Below are positions 8,182 through 17,484 of a stretch of DNA of 64,000 bases, piece after piece; position 1 is the stretch's first letter, and every line of letters starts with the position of its first letter. Location of the stretch: contig NZ_JAHESC010000005.1 in assembly GCF_018598185.1 (NCBI RefSeq), positions 1 to 64,000 on the forward strand. The letters are read 5' to 3'. The notes under the pieces were generated by a model. That model saw only the letters and a program-made list of their open reading frames with translations. It was not told where the DNA came from and searched no databases. This DNA is from Dawidia soli (lineage in GTDB: Bacteria; Bacteroidota; Bacteroidia; Cytophagales; Cyclobacteriaceae). The translations under genes were made by a program, and so were the position numbers.

Positions 8182-9866
8182 ACTGGAAAAGCAAAAAGAC
8201 GGGCGACTTCCTGCTACTGGCCAATGCCGTGGTGTTGGTGCTGCTGGTCAACCTGGTGGCCACGCGCTATTTCTTTCGGGCGGACCTGACCGAAGAAAAA
8301 CGCTACAGCATCAAGCCCCAGACCAAAGACATCCTGCGCACCCTGGAAGACGATGTATACATTGAAGTGTACCTGGAAGGAGAGCTGAATGCCGGCTTTC
8401 GCCGCTTTCAAAAGAACATTCGCGAAACACTCGACGAGTTCCGCGTGTATGCCCCCGGCAAGATCCACGTCACCTTTACCGACCCGCAGGCCGCTGGCAG
8501 TAAACAGGCCCAGTCGGAGTTTATGGCCGACCTCGCCCAACGCGGCATTCAACCGACGAACGTGGTGGATACACGCGACGGGCAGCGCGTCGAAAAGATC
8601 ATCTTCCCCGGCGCCGTCATCGCATCCGGCGGCATGGAGACCGGCGTCATGTTGTTAAAAGGCAGCACGGCCCGCACCTCCGATGAACGCATCAACCAGT
8701 CCATCGAAACGATCGAGTATGAGCTGATCAACGCCCTGTATACCCTCACCAACACCGACCGCAAACGCATCGGTTTCCTGAGCGGCCACGGCGAAGCCGA
8801 CAGCCTGCAGGTCGTCAGCCTGTACCGCGACCTGGGCCAGGTATACGAAGTAGAGCGCGGTGTAAACCTCGTCACAACGCCCTCGCTGGAAACCTACGAC
8901 GCGCTGATCATGGTGCGACCCGTCACGGCTTATACCGAGCAGGAGAAATACCGCCTGGACCAGTATATCATGCAAGGCGGCAAAGTGATGTTCCTGATCG
9001 ACCGGCTCAACGCCCGCATGGACAGCGCCAGCGCCGAGGGCTACCTGGCGTTGCCCTATCCCGAAAACCTCGACGACCAGCTGTTTAGATACGGCGTGCG
9101 TATCAATCCCGACCTCATACAAGATTTACAGTCTGCGCGTTATCCCATCGTCACCGGGCAGACCGGCGGCAAGCCGCAAATGCAGATGATGGAGTGGCCG
9201 TTCTTTCCCCTCATCAACCGCTATGCCGATCATCCCATCACGCGCAACCTCGATGCCATCGTTACGCGCTTCGTCAGCAGCATCGACACGGTCAAGGCAC
9301 CGGGCGTAAAGAAGACACCGTTGCTGCTCACCTCCGCGCAGACACGCACCGTCGTGGCGCCGGTGAACATCAGCGCGAACGCGCTGCGCCAGGGCGTGCG
9401 GCCCGAAGACTTTTCAAAAGACGGCGTGCCCGTAGGCTACCTGTTGGAAGGCACCTTCCCATCGCTCTACAAGAACCGCTTCCTGCCCAACGGCGAGACA
9501 AAGGAAGCCTTCCGCGATCAAAGCGCCCCGACACGACTGGTGGTGCTGGCCGATGCCGACCTGGCCATGAACGAAGTGAACCCTCGCAGCCATCAACCCC
9601 AGCCGCTGGGCTTCTATCCGTTTACGAACTATATTTTTGCAAACCGCGACCTGTTGATGAATGCGGTAGCCTACCTGGTAGACGAGCAAGGACTGATCCA
9701 GGCACGCAGTAAACAGATCAAGATCCGGCCGCTGGACCGGGAGAAGGTGACGCAGGAACGCGTTACCTGGCAGATCCTCAACCTGGTGCTGCCCCTGGTA
9801 TTGCTGACGATCTTTGGCGTCGTGCGGATGTATTGGCGGAAGAAAAAATTTGCGCGATTCGGATGA
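8175..9866 (+). CDS. gldG: Gliding-motility-associated ABC transporter substrate-binding protein GldG
   Basis: 563 aa from the ATG that overlaps the gldF stop codon; the frame is open further upstream but that part lies inside gldF and is not likely to be translated. The start is supported by MVNWKSKKTGDFLLLANAVV, a short cytoplasmic head followed at once by a membrane anchor. The large periplasmic part (N-terminal 'TRYFFRADLTEEKRYSI', later 'IGFLSGHGEAD' and 'LDQYIMQGGKVMFLID') is the GldG/ABC-type uncharacterised domain, and a C-terminal helix returns to the membrane. It completes the GldAFG transporter. Confidence 0.92.
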   Translation: MVNWKSKKTGDFLLLANAVVLVLLVNLVATRYFFRADLTEEKRYSIKPQTKDILRTLEDDVYIEVYLEGELNAGFRRFQKNIRETLDEFRVYAPGKIHVTFTDPQAAGSKQAQSEFMADLAQRGIQPTNVVDTRDGQRVEKIIFPGAVIASGGMETGVMLLKGSTARTSDERINQSIETIEYELINALYTLTNTDRKRIGFLSGHGEADSLQVVSLYRDLGQVYEVERGVNLVTTPSLETYDALIMVRPVTAYTEQEKYRLDQYIMQGGKVMFLIDRLNARMDSASAEGYLALPYPENLDDQLFRYGVRINPDLIQDLQSARYPIVTGQTGGKPQMQMMEWPFFPLINRYADHPITRNLDAIVTRFVSSIDTVKAPGVKKTPLLLTSAQTRTVVAPVNISANALRQGVRPEDFSKDGVPVGYLLEGTFPSLYKNRFLPNGETKEAFRDQSAPTRLVVLADADLAMNEVNPRSHQPQPLGFYPFTNYIFANRDLLMNAVAYLVDEQGLIQARSKQIKIRPLDREKVTQERVTWQILNLVLPLVLLTIFGVVRMYWRKKKFARFG

Positions 9867-10831
9867 TGCAGGAAAAGAAGAACAAACAACGGGCGATCAT
9901 ACTGGTAGCATTGCTACTGGCCACCGCCGGCATGCTCTGGCTCAACAGCCAGGGAGAATCGCCCGTTGTAAACAAAGACCTTTTTAAGACAGCCGATCTG
10001 ACCACCATCAACGAAGTGGTACTTCGCACATCTACCGGCGCCACACAGCTGAAGTTCAGCGGATCGCAATGGCGTGTCAACGATCAGTTCGATGCCGACC
10101 GCAACATGGTCGACGTGCTGTTTGCCACCTTGCGGCAGGCAGAGCCGCGTCGCCCGGTGGCCGTCACCCAGCGCGACTCGGTGGCAAACAGATTGGAGAA
10201 GGAAGGTGTGGAAGTAACCCTTATCTCGGGTGGAGAAAAGATCGATGTGTTTTATGCCGGGGGCAATCGGCAAAAAACACAAGCATATTTTATGCGCCCC
10301 GGCGAGGAACCCTATATCGTGACCATTCCCGGCTACCGTGTCTATACGGCCGGCATATTCGAGCTGGCAGGGCAGGGGTGGCGCAGCCGCTACGTATTCG
10401 GATTTAACTGGCGCAACTTCAGCAGCCTGGAAACAAAGTATCCGGCCGCCGCAGCCGACGGGTTCCGCGTGGAGCTGAACGACCAGTATTTCGGCATCCG
10501 TGGCCTGACCCTCGAGCAGACCAACACCGCCCGGCTCAACAGCTACCTCGATGCCGTCTCCCTGCTGCAAGTAAAAGAATATCAAGACCCGTCACCCGCA
10601 TTGGACAGCCTGGGCAAAACAACGCCCTTATTTTTGATCGAAGTCAACGACGTAGGCGGCACGACCTACACCCTGGAGGTCTTTCCGTATCCGCAGGGAA
10701 GCCAGCCGGCCGGCACTTCCCGGAAGGCGCTCCCCGTCATCGGCAGGATCGACCAGACCGCCTGGGCTTTTTTCCGCGAAAACGACTTGCTGTCGTTAAA
10801 CCGGCCAAAAGCATTTTTTTCCAGGGAATAA
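9863..10831 (+). CDS. DUF4340-like membrane-anchored protein of the gld cluster
   Basis: 322 aa. The start is taken at 9863, where ATGA overlaps the gldG stop; two Met codons are adjacent (MMQEKKNKQR), then one membrane helix (AIILVALLLATAGMLWL) and a periplasmic beta-rich domain. Sequence texture such as 'LFKTADLTTINEVVLR', 'VNDQFDADRNMVDVLFATL' and 'NRLEKEGVEVTLISG' fits DUF4340, which is regularly found after GldG-like genes. A role as accessory periplasmic component of the Gld transporter is inferred from coupling only. Confidence 0.82.
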   Translation: MMQEKKNKQRAIILVALLLATAGMLWLNSQGESPVVNKDLFKTADLTTINEVVLRTSTGATQLKFSGSQWRVNDQFDADRNMVDVLFATLRQAEPRRPVAVTQRDSVANRLEKEGVEVTLISGGEKIDVFYAGGNRQKTQAYFMRPGEEPYIVTIPGYRVYTAGIFELAGQGWRSRYVFGFNWRNFSSLETKYPAAAADGFRVELNDQYFGIRGLTLEQTNTARLNSYLDAVSLLQVKEYQDPSPALDSLGKTTPLFLIEVNDVGGTTYTLEVFPYPQGSQPAGTSRKALPVIGRIDQTAWAFFRENDLLSLNRPKAFFSRE

Positions 10832-10938
10832 TCCAAATTATCCAGCTTTTTTTGCAAATTCCTGACCGTTTTATTATTCGGTTTTCTTTATAACTTTACC
10901 CCCGCTTTAGAAACTAACCACTTTTTACTTTTACTGGA

Positions 10939-12063
10939 ATGAAGTTTATTGTTAACTCTGCTTACCTGCTTAAGCAACTCTCTAATATCAATGGTGTGAT
11001 TACCACCAACCCGGTTGTACCCATTTTGGAGAACTTCCTGTTTGAACTGGAGAAAGGTGGATTAACGGTAACGGCGTCTGACCTGCAGACGTCCATGATC
11101 ACTGAAATTCAGGTGGAATCTAAAGAGAAGGGTAGCATCGCCGTGCCGGCACGGATCCTGTTGGATACCCTCAAGAACCTGCCCGAGCAGCCCGTAACAT
11201 TCTCGATCGACGAGTCTACCTACAGCGTCGAGATCATTTCCGACAACGGCCGTTACAAGCTGTCGGGTGAGAATGCAACAGATTTCCCGAAAGTGCCTGT
11301 GGTTTCAAATGACTTTAGCGCAGAGATCTCAACCGAAGTATTGGCACGTGCCGTAAACAATACCATTTTCGCCACCAGCAACGACGAGCTTCGCCCGGCC
11401 ATGACCGGTGTGTACGTCAACCTGGGGGAAAAGAACACTACGTTCGTAGCGACCGACGGCCACCGCCTGGTGCGCTACCGCCGCGCCGACGTGAAGTCCG
11501 AGAACGGCAATTCCATCATCATCCCCCGCAAGGCCCTGAACTTGCTGAAAGCCACGCTGCCGTCGGAAAACACCGACGTAGCGCTGAACTTCAACATGTC
11601 AAACGCCTTCTTTAAGTTCGGCAACATCAAAATGATCTGCCGCCTGATCGACGAGCGCTTCCCGGACTACGACAACGTGATCCCGACAGCCAACAACATC
11701 ACCATGACGATCGAGCGCAACGACCTGCTCGGCGCACTGAAACGTATTTCGATCTACGCCAATAAAACAACCCACCAGGTACGACTGAAGATCACCGGCA
11801 GCGAGCTGCAGATCTCGGCCGAAGACCTTGATTTCTCGAACGAAGCGAACGAACGTCTCTCCTGCGAGCACGACGGTGAAGACATCGAGATCGGGTTCAA
11901 CGCGAAGTTCCTGATCGAAATGCTGACCAACCTCGACTCAGACAAGATCCGCCTGACCATGTCGGCCCCCAACAAGGCCGGTGTGATCCTGCCGGTAGAG
12001 AAAGACGAGAGCGAAGACATCCTCATGCTGGTGATGCCGGTTATGCTCAACCAGTACGTTTAG
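10939..12063 (+). CDS. dnaN: DNA polymerase III beta subunit (sliding clamp)
   Basis: 374 aa, full length, three clamp domains in tandem. Recognisable segments include MKFIVNSAYLLKQL at the start, 'LRPAMTGVYV' and 'TFVATDGHRLVRYR' in the middle, and the conserved C-terminus 'ILMLVMPVMLNQY'. It encircles DNA and tethers DNA polymerase III and other clamp-binding enzymes. It is not beside dnaA here, as is usual in Bacteroidota, so the locus is not evidence for the replication origin. A 107-base gap after the gld cluster suggests its own promoter. Confidence 0.96.
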   Translation: MKFIVNSAYLLKQLSNINGVITTNPVVPILENFLFELEKGGLTVTASDLQTSMITEIQVESKEKGSIAVPARILLDTLKNLPEQPVTFSIDESTYSVEIISDNGRYKLSGENATDFPKVPVVSNDFSAEISTEVLARAVNNTIFATSNDELRPAMTGVYVNLGEKNTTFVATDGHRLVRYRRADVKSENGNSIIIPRKALNLLKATLPSENTDVALNFNMSNAFFKFGNIKMICRLIDERFPDYDNVIPTANNITMTIERNDLLGALKRISIYANKTTHQVRLKITGSELQISAEDLDFSNEANERLSCEHDGEDIEIGFNAKFLIEMLTNLDSDKIRLTMSAPNKAGVILPVEKDESEDILMLVMPVMLNQYV

Positions 12064-12109
12064 TAGGCACCAGCTTACCAACGTCCGCCGTTCCGTATTC
12101 AGTATCAGT

Positions 12110-12625
12110 ATGAAATACACGTTAACCCTTGCGGTGGTGCTGACCCTCTGCGGTCTGCATGCTTCCGCACAAGCGGACTATGGTCTGTTGGCAAAAGCTT
12201 CTCCAGGCATTTCAATCACAACACCTACGTACGCGGTAAGTCCGATCGTACAAGACGTTCCAACCTACGAAGGCCTGGGCGAATACCATCCCGCCCGCCT
12301 GCCCGGTGAGCGCATGCGCAAGGCGGGCCGCATCCTCACCATACTCGGTGCAGGCATGCTGGCAGGCGGTATTATTGTCTATGGCAATGCAGACGAGACC
12401 TACTACAACACCTATACTTCTAACGGTACGACCTACGAAGAGGGTGATCCCAAGGCCGCACTCGGTATATTGATGATGGTAGGCGGCGCAGGCATGATCA
12501 TACCCGGCACCATCTTGTGGGTAAAAGGAGCTGCGAAATATAACCGCGCCCTGAAACGCCAGGATGCCGAATCCGTCTCCATGAATCTGAAAGGCAGCGG
12601 CATAGCCCTGACCTATCATTTCTGA
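12110..12625 (+). CDS. Hypothetical secreted or membrane protein, 171 aa
   Basis: Not recognised. A signal peptide (KYTLTLAVVLTLCGLHASAQ) is followed by a linker and two glycine-rich hydrophobic stretches (ILTILGAGMLAGGIIVYG and ALGILMMVGGAGMIIPGTIL) separated by a polar Tyr/Thr-rich loop (YYNTYTSNGTTYEEG). This layout, a two-helix Gly-rich hairpin after a cleaved leader, is common in small Bacteroidota envelope proteins of unknown role. It is 46 bases downstream of dnaN and converges on the phosphoesterase gene. Confidence 0.75.
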   Translation: MKYTLTLAVVLTLCGLHASAQADYGLLAKASPGISITTPTYAVSPIVQDVPTYEGLGEYHPARLPGERMRKAGRILTILGAGMLAGGIIVYGNADETYYNTYTSNGTTYEEGDPKAALGILMMVGGAGMIIPGTILWVKGAAKYNRALKRQDAESVSMNLKGSGIALTYHF

Positions 12626-12631
12626 TCGCGA

Positions 12632-13147
12632 CTACTCCGCCGGTGTCAGGACGCCACGCTTGCCAAGCTCGATCACTTCCATGTTTCCGATCTGACCCGC
12701 GTCGATCGTAAAACGCACCAGGGTCTTCATGGCATGAAAGCCGTGATTGCCGGCCGCGCCCGGATTGAGATACAGCATATTGTTAAAGCCCGGGTCGCGC
12801 TTCACCCGCAGGATGTGCGAGTGGCCGCAGATGAACAGGGCGGGCGGTGTGCGGGCTTTCAGGATCTTTTTTACACGCGGGTTATACCCGGGCGGTACGC
12901 CGCCGATATGGGTCATCCAGACCTCCACGCCCTCGCACGTAAAGAACAGGTCTTCGGGCAACGATGTTTGCAGCATGCGGCTGTCGATGTTCCCGAACAC
13001 GGCCCGGACCGGGCGGAAGGCCTGCAGCCGGTCCAGGATGCCTTCGCCAATGTCGCCGGCATGCCAGAGCTCGTCGCACGATTCAAAGTGCCGGAATACG
13101 GCCGGGTCCAGGTAGCCATGCGTGTCCGAAAGCAGTCCGATTTTCAT
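12632..13147 (-). CDS. YfcE/MJ0936-family metallophosphoesterase
   Basis: 171 aa, the typical small size. Metal-binding motifs of the calcineurin-like fold are visible in order: SDTHGY near the N-terminus (D7, H9), 'LWHAGDIGE' (GD), 'VFGNID' (GN in place of the GNCD form), 'VWMTHIGGV' (the TH) and 'LFICGHSHI' (GHSH). It is expected to hydrolyse small phosphodiesters or phosphomonoesters with Mn2+; the natural substrate is unknown. No partner gene; it is divergent from the DUF3857 gene. Confidence 0.9.
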   Translation of the reverse strand: MKIGLLSDTHGYLDPAVFRHFESCDELWHAGDIGEGILDRLQAFRPVRAVFGNIDSRMLQTSLPEDLFFTCEGVEVWMTHIGGVPPGYNPRVKKILKARTPPALFICGHSHILRVKRDPGFNNMLYLNPGAAGNHGFHAMKTLVRFTIDAGQIGNMEVIELGKRGVLTPAE

Positions 13148-13205
13148 GCGCGAAAGGTATTAAACTTTTATCTTGAAGAAATTTTACAAACAGTTTTTTA
13201 ATCCC

Positions 13206-15182
13206 ATGTACCCCCGATTACTGCTCGTACTGATGTTGGTGTATACCGGTGCCGTAGCCACCGCCCAGGACCACGGCTTTGACTATGGCAAAGCCACCTA
13301 CCGCGAGCTGGACATGACCCAATACGACAAGGACACTACCGCCGAGGCCGTTGTGCTCCAGGAGTTTGGCGAGGCGTATATCGACAACAGCAACGACCAC
13401 AACTTGTTGCTGGAGTATCACGTGCGCATCAAGATCCTGAAGAAAAGCGGTGTGCGTTACGCCAACATCGAGATACCGCGCTACCACAAAGAAAGCCGTT
13501 CGGAAACTGTACGCAAGATCCGCGCGTCGAGCTATAACTATGAGAACGGATCGATGAAAGAGACAAAATTCGATCCCAAGAACATCTATACCCAAAACGT
13601 TACGCAGAATTGGGACGTCACCAAATTCGCCATTCCCAATGTGCGGCAAGGATCGGTGATCGAATTTAGCTATATCCTGGAATCACCCTACATCTTTAAT
13701 TTCCGCGACTGGGAGTTTCAGTCCGAAATGCCCAAGATCTACAGCGAGTATTGGGCGACCATCCCCGGAAACTATACGTTTAATATCACCCTGCGCGGTT
13801 TCCTGAAGCTGGATCTGGAAGACGGCGAAGTGATCAAAGACTGCTTTGCGCCGGGCGGCGGATACCGCGCGGACTGCGCCCGGTATAAATGGGGTATGAA
13901 GGATATACCCGCGTTTCGCGAAGAAGAATATATGACGGCCAAGTCGAACTTTCTGGCCGGCATCAATTTCGAGCTGTCGGAGATCCAGCATTTTGACGGC
14001 CGCAAAGACAAGTACACCAAAGAGTGGAAGGATGTCGAAGATGAGCTGCGACGCGACGACGACTTCGGCGGGCAGCTGAAAAGCGGACGCCATGTGCTGG
14101 ACGATGCTGTCGCGGCTGCGATACTGGCCGAACAAGACCCGCTTGCCCGCGCCCGCCAGGTGTACGATTACACGAAGAGCTGGTATACCTGGAACGAGGA
14201 CTACGGGTATCATAGCCAATCCGGCATTCGCAAAGCCTATGAAAAGAAGAAAGGCAACATCGGCGATATCAACCTGTCACTCATCGCGGCGTTGCGTTAT
14301 GCAAAGCTGGACGTAGAACCACTCATACTGTCAACACGCAACCACGGCTTGCCGACAGACATACACCCCGTGATGAGCGATTTCAACTATGTCGTCGCCA
14401 AGCTCAATATCAATGGGAAATCATACCTGCTCGATGCGACCATACCGTATTTACCCTTTGGCATGTTGCCCGAACGTTGCCTGAACGGCAAGGGCCGGGT
14501 AATGACCGAAAAAGAATCATACTGGTTTGAACTCAAACCTGCCGATAAATCGAAAGAGGTACAGGTTATAGACGTGGCGTTGTCGCCCGAAGGCATACTC
14601 AAAGGCACGTTGCAAACGACCTATACCGGCTATGCAGCCCTGTATAAAAGACTGAAGCTGGGCGAGTTCACCAACCACGACGAATATCTCAAAGACTTTG
14701 CCGGCAAATACCCTGACGTGGAGGTTGTCACCTATACGGTAGAGGGAGAAGATGAATTTGAAAAGCCCCTGATCGAGAAAATGGTGCTGACCTTCCCCGT
14801 GTTCGATCAACCCGGGGCCAAGGGATTTCTGTTCAGCCCCTTTATTGCGCGCCAACGACGCGAAAACCCCTTCAAGTCCGTAGAGCGTTTGTACCCCGTC
14901 GACTTTGGCGTGCCCATAGAAAAGACACTGGTGTTCTCCATGAGCTACCCGGAGAGCTACGAGCTGGTCGAGCCGCCCGCCAAAGTGGGCTTGGCGTTAC
15001 CCAACGATGGCGGCCGCTTCCTGTTTGATATACAGCAGACCGGCAATCGCCTCAGCCTGCACAACTCGTTGCAGCTCAAGCGGGCGGTATATTCGTCCGA
15101 AGAATACCACTACCTGAAAGAATTATACAGCCGCGTGGTCGCCATCGAGCAGACCGACCTGGTGTTCCGTAAGAAAGGGTAG
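13206..15182 (+). CDS. Secreted DUF3857/transglutaminase-like protein
   Basis: 658 aa from the ATG at 13206, which directly begins a signal peptide (MYPRLLLVLMLVYTGAVATA, cut before QDHGF). A TTG start at 13173 would add eleven basic residues in frame and is a real alternative. The N-terminal ~200 residues form a DUF3857 beta domain (for example 'GSVIEFSYILESPYIF'), then a transglutaminase-like core with 'YDYTKSWYTWNEDYG' and 'IGDINLSLIAALRYAKLDVEP', where the usual catalytic Cys position (GDCxD-like) reads IGDIN, so a Cys is missing and enzymatic activity is doubtful. Periplasmic; function unknown. Confidence 0.82.
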   Translation: MYPRLLLVLMLVYTGAVATAQDHGFDYGKATYRELDMTQYDKDTTAEAVVLQEFGEAYIDNSNDHNLLLEYHVRIKILKKSGVRYANIEIPRYHKESRSETVRKIRASSYNYENGSMKETKFDPKNIYTQNVTQNWDVTKFAIPNVRQGSVIEFSYILESPYIFNFRDWEFQSEMPKIYSEYWATIPGNYTFNITLRGFLKLDLEDGEVIKDCFAPGGGYRADCARYKWGMKDIPAFREEEYMTAKSNFLAGINFELSEIQHFDGRKDKYTKEWKDVEDELRRDDDFGGQLKSGRHVLDDAVAAAILAEQDPLARARQVYDYTKSWYTWNEDYGYHSQSGIRKAYEKKKGNIGDINLSLIAALRYAKLDVEPLILSTRNHGLPTDIHPVMSDFNYVVAKLNINGKSYLLDATIPYLPFGMLPERCLNGKGRVMTEKESYWFELKPADKSKEVQVIDVALSPEGILKGTLQTTYTGYAALYKRLKLGEFTNHDEYLKDFAGKYPDVEVVTYTVEGEDEFEKPLIEKMVLTFPVFDQPGAKGFLFSPFIARQRRENPFKSVERLYPVDFGVPIEKTLVFSMSYPESYELVEPPAKVGLALPNDGGRFLFDIQQTGNRLSLHNSLQLKRAVYSSEEYHYLKELYSRVVAIEQTDLVFRKKG

Positions 15183-15191
15183 GAGAGATCG

Positions 15192-15944
15192 TTATTCCTG
15201 CTGGCGCAGGCTGCGCATCACTTTGTTGGCAAAGATGAAGTCGTCCAGCTCTTGCACGCCCGAGTGTGTAATGTCGTTCTTAGTACCCACCCACAGGTTC
15301 TGGCCTTTGTAGATGAACAGGATCTTTTCGCCGATACCCATCACGGAGTTCATGTCGTGTGTCACGACAATGGTCGTGATGTCAAACTCCTCGGAGATAT
15401 CCTGGATCAGCTCGTCGATCAGCACCGACGTCTGCGGGTCGAGTCCGGAGTTGGGCTCGTCGCAGAACAGGTAGTTGGGATTGTTCACGATCGCCCGCGC
15501 AATGCCCACGCGTTTTTTCATACCCCCGCTGATCTCCGACGGCATTTTTTTATTGGAGTTCTCCAGGCTTACACGCTTCAGACAAAAGTTGACACGATCC
15601 AGCTTTTCGTCCAGGGGCATTTTGGTCAGCACATCGAGCGGGAACATGACATTCTGCTCGACGGTCTTGGAGTCGAACAACGCGCCACCCTGAAAGAGCA
15701 TGCCCATCTCCCGGCGGATATCCGTCTTCACATCGCGGTCGCTGGCATAGAACGGCCGGTTGTCATAGAACACTTCGCCTTTGTCGGGCGTTACCAGCCC
15801 CACGATACATTTCAGCAAAACGCTTTTGCCGGTACCCGAGGCGCCGATCAACAGGTTGGGCTTACCTTTTTCAAAAACACCGCTCACACCGTTCAGTACG
15901 ACCTTCTCGCCGAACGACTTGGTTATATTGTCGATCTTGATCAT
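15192..15944 (-). CDS. MlaF-like ABC transporter ATPase (phospholipid transport)
   Basis: 250 aa. Walker A GASGTGKSVLL (about residues 33-43), signature ISGGMKKRVGIARA with the Gly-Met-Lys-Lys typical of Mla/Mce ATPases, Walker B YLFCDEPNSGLDP and the switch His in VVTHDMNS. Overlap of 4 bases with the MlaE-like permease gene upstream shows the pair works together. The transporter moves phospholipids between the inner membrane and the periplasmic Mce carrier; no MlaD gene is next to it in this window, which is common in Bacteroidota where it lies elsewhere. Confidence 0.9.
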   Translation of the reverse strand: MIKIDNITKSFGEKVVLNGVSGVFEKGKPNLLIGASGTGKSVLLKCIVGLVTPDKGEVFYDNRPFYASDRDVKTDIRREMGMLFQGGALFDSKTVEQNVMFPLDVLTKMPLDEKLDRVNFCLKRVSLENSNKKMPSEISGGMKKRVGIARAIVNNPNYLFCDEPNSGLDPQTSVLIDELIQDISEEFDITTIVVTHDMNSVMGIGEKILFIYKGQNLWVGTKNDITHSGVQELDDFIFANKVMRSLRQQE

Positions 15945-16678
15945 TTCGAGAGTAAAAGTTGGGCCAGTAAATAGTCGGCCACCAGCACGGCAATCACGCT
16001 GCTGGTCACAGCCTGGGTGCTGGAAACACCCACCTCCAGGGCGCCGCCCTGGGTGTTATATCCCTTGTACGAAGAGATGGACGCCACCAGGAACGCAAAC
16101 ACAACGGATTTGATAAGCGCAAAGATGACGGTAAATTCATTGTAGCTCGAGCGTAAGCCCAGCACGTAATCGTTCGGCGAAATGATCCCGGTCAGCGTAC
16201 CGGCCAGGTACCCGCCGAACATGCCGCACACCCCCGCGACGACTACCAGCAACGGATACATCATGAGCGAAGCAACGATCTTGGGCAGCACCAGGTATGA
16301 CACCGAGTTGATCCCCATCACCTCCAGCGCATCGATCTGCTCGGTAATGCGCATCGTACCCAAACCGCTCGCCATGGACGAGCCCACCTTGCCCGCATAG
16401 ATCACAGCCATGATGGTCGGCGCCAGCTCGAGCACCACCATTTCACGCACCACCTGCGAAATCACATAGTCGGGAATAAAGTCGCTCACCATGTTGAACG
16501 CCGTCTGCACCGTTGTAACCGCCCCGATAAACGTCGACACCAGGGCGACCAGGAACAGGGAGCCGATGCCGATGGAAACACATTCTTCCAGTACAAGCTT
16601 GTAATATGTTTTGAAAGACTCCCGGCGCACGAACATCGTACCGAGAAACATAAAGTACTTACCAATCTCCGTGATCAT
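15941..16678 (-). CDS. MlaE-like ABC transporter permease
   Basis: 245 aa from the ATG at 16678; an upstream in-frame extension overlaps the divergent SDR gene and has no protein-like features. The MlaE family core is clear: 'LVALVSTFIGAVTTVQTA', 'ELAPTIMAVIYAGKVGSSMA' with the conserved Glu-Leu and Gly-Ser pair, then 'TEQIDALEVMGINSVSYLV' and the C-terminal 'ALIKSVVFAFLVASISSYKG'. About five to six membrane helices. It partners the MlaF-like ATPase, which follows with a 4-base overlap. Confidence 0.92.
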   Translation of the reverse strand: MITEIGKYFMFLGTMFVRRESFKTYYKLVLEECVSIGIGSLFLVALVSTFIGAVTTVQTAFNMVSDFIPDYVISQVVREMVVLELAPTIMAVIYAGKVGSSMASGLGTMRITEQIDALEVMGINSVSYLVLPKIVASLMMYPLLVVVAGVCGMFGGYLAGTLTGIISPNDYVLGLRSSYNEFTVIFALIKSVVFAFLVASISSYKGYNTQGGALEVGVSSTQAVTSSVIAVLVADYLLAQLLLSK

Positions 16679-16736
16679 AGCTGCAATAAAACAAATGCAA
16701 TCTTTATCTTGGGCTAAAGATAGACATAAAAATATC

Positions 16737-17444
16737 ATGAACAGACTGATTGCCGTGACCGGCGGAACCAAGGGAATAGGACGGGCCGTCATCGAGAAAT
16801 TTGCCGCCAACGGATTTGATATTGCCACGTGCGCCCGCCACGAGAATGATCTGCAGGAACTGAAGGCCGCGGTAGAGACGACATACCCCGGCACGACCGT
16901 ACACGTCAGGTTGGGCGACATGTCGGACAAAGATCAGGTAAAGGCGTTTTGTACGTTTGTACAGCAGCTGGACCGCCCATTGGACGTGCTGGTGAACAAT
17001 GCCGGGTACTTCATTCCCGGCGACATCGCCACCGAGCCCGAAGGCACCCTGGAAAGCATGATCCACGCCAACCTCTACAGCGCCTACCGCACCACCCGCG
17101 GGCTGATCCAGGATATGAAACGCAACCGCCAGGGCCATATTTTTAACATCTGCTCGGTAGCCAGCATCAAGGCTTACCCCAACGGCGGGTCATATGCCAT
17201 CAGCAAATTCGCCCTCCTGGGCTTCACAAAATGCCTGCGGGAAGAAATGAAGCCCCACAACATCCGCGTAACAGCCATCATTCCCGGGGCCACACGTACC
17301 GCCAGCTGGGACGGCACCGATCTGCCCGACGAGCGTTTTATGAAAGTGGAAGATGTCGCTGAAACTGTCTATGGCGCCTATGCGTTGTCTCACCGGAGTG
17401 TAGTGGAGGAAATCGTTATCAGACCCGTGCTGGGCGACCTGTAA
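16737..17444 (+). CDS. Short-chain dehydrogenase/reductase
   Basis: 235 aa. Rossmann nucleotide motif TGGTKGIG (residues ~8-15), the NNAG motif at 'VLVNNAGYF', catalytic Ser in 'FNICSVASIKAYPNGGSYAI' with Y-x-x-x-K as YAISKFA, so the SDR triad is intact. 'CARHEND' after strand 2 lacks an acidic residue at the usual spot and suggests NADP(H). The substrate is unknown; the close family includes 3-oxoacyl-ACP reductase-like proteins. Start is the ATG at 16737; translation further upstream would run into the divergent mlaE gene. Only 58 bases separate the two start codons. Confidence 0.92.
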   Translation: MNRLIAVTGGTKGIGRAVIEKFAANGFDIATCARHENDLQELKAAVETTYPGTTVHVRLGDMSDKDQVKAFCTFVQQLDRPLDVLVNNAGYFIPGDIATEPEGTLESMIHANLYSAYRTTRGLIQDMKRNRQGHIFNICSVASIKAYPNGGSYAISKFALLGFTKCLREEMKPHNIRVTAIIPGATRTASWDGTDLPDERFMKVEDVAETVYGAYALSHRSVVEEIVIRPVLGDL

Positions 17445-17459
17445 CGACGTCTTTTTCCC

Positions 17460-17467
17460 TACCTTTG
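17460..17467 (+). promoter_or_regulatory. Possible -7 element before ispG
   Basis: TACCTTTG matches TAnnTTTG, 17 bases before the GTG start of ispG. No clear -33 box was found, so support is moderate. Confidence 0.35.
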
Positions 17468-17484
17468 CCCTAAAATCAGCGTGT

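Noticed and set aside
10832-10938. Possible dnaA boxes or replication origin near dnaN
   Set aside because: No cluster of TTATCCACA-type sites and no dnaA; dnaN alone does not mark oriC in Bacteroidota.
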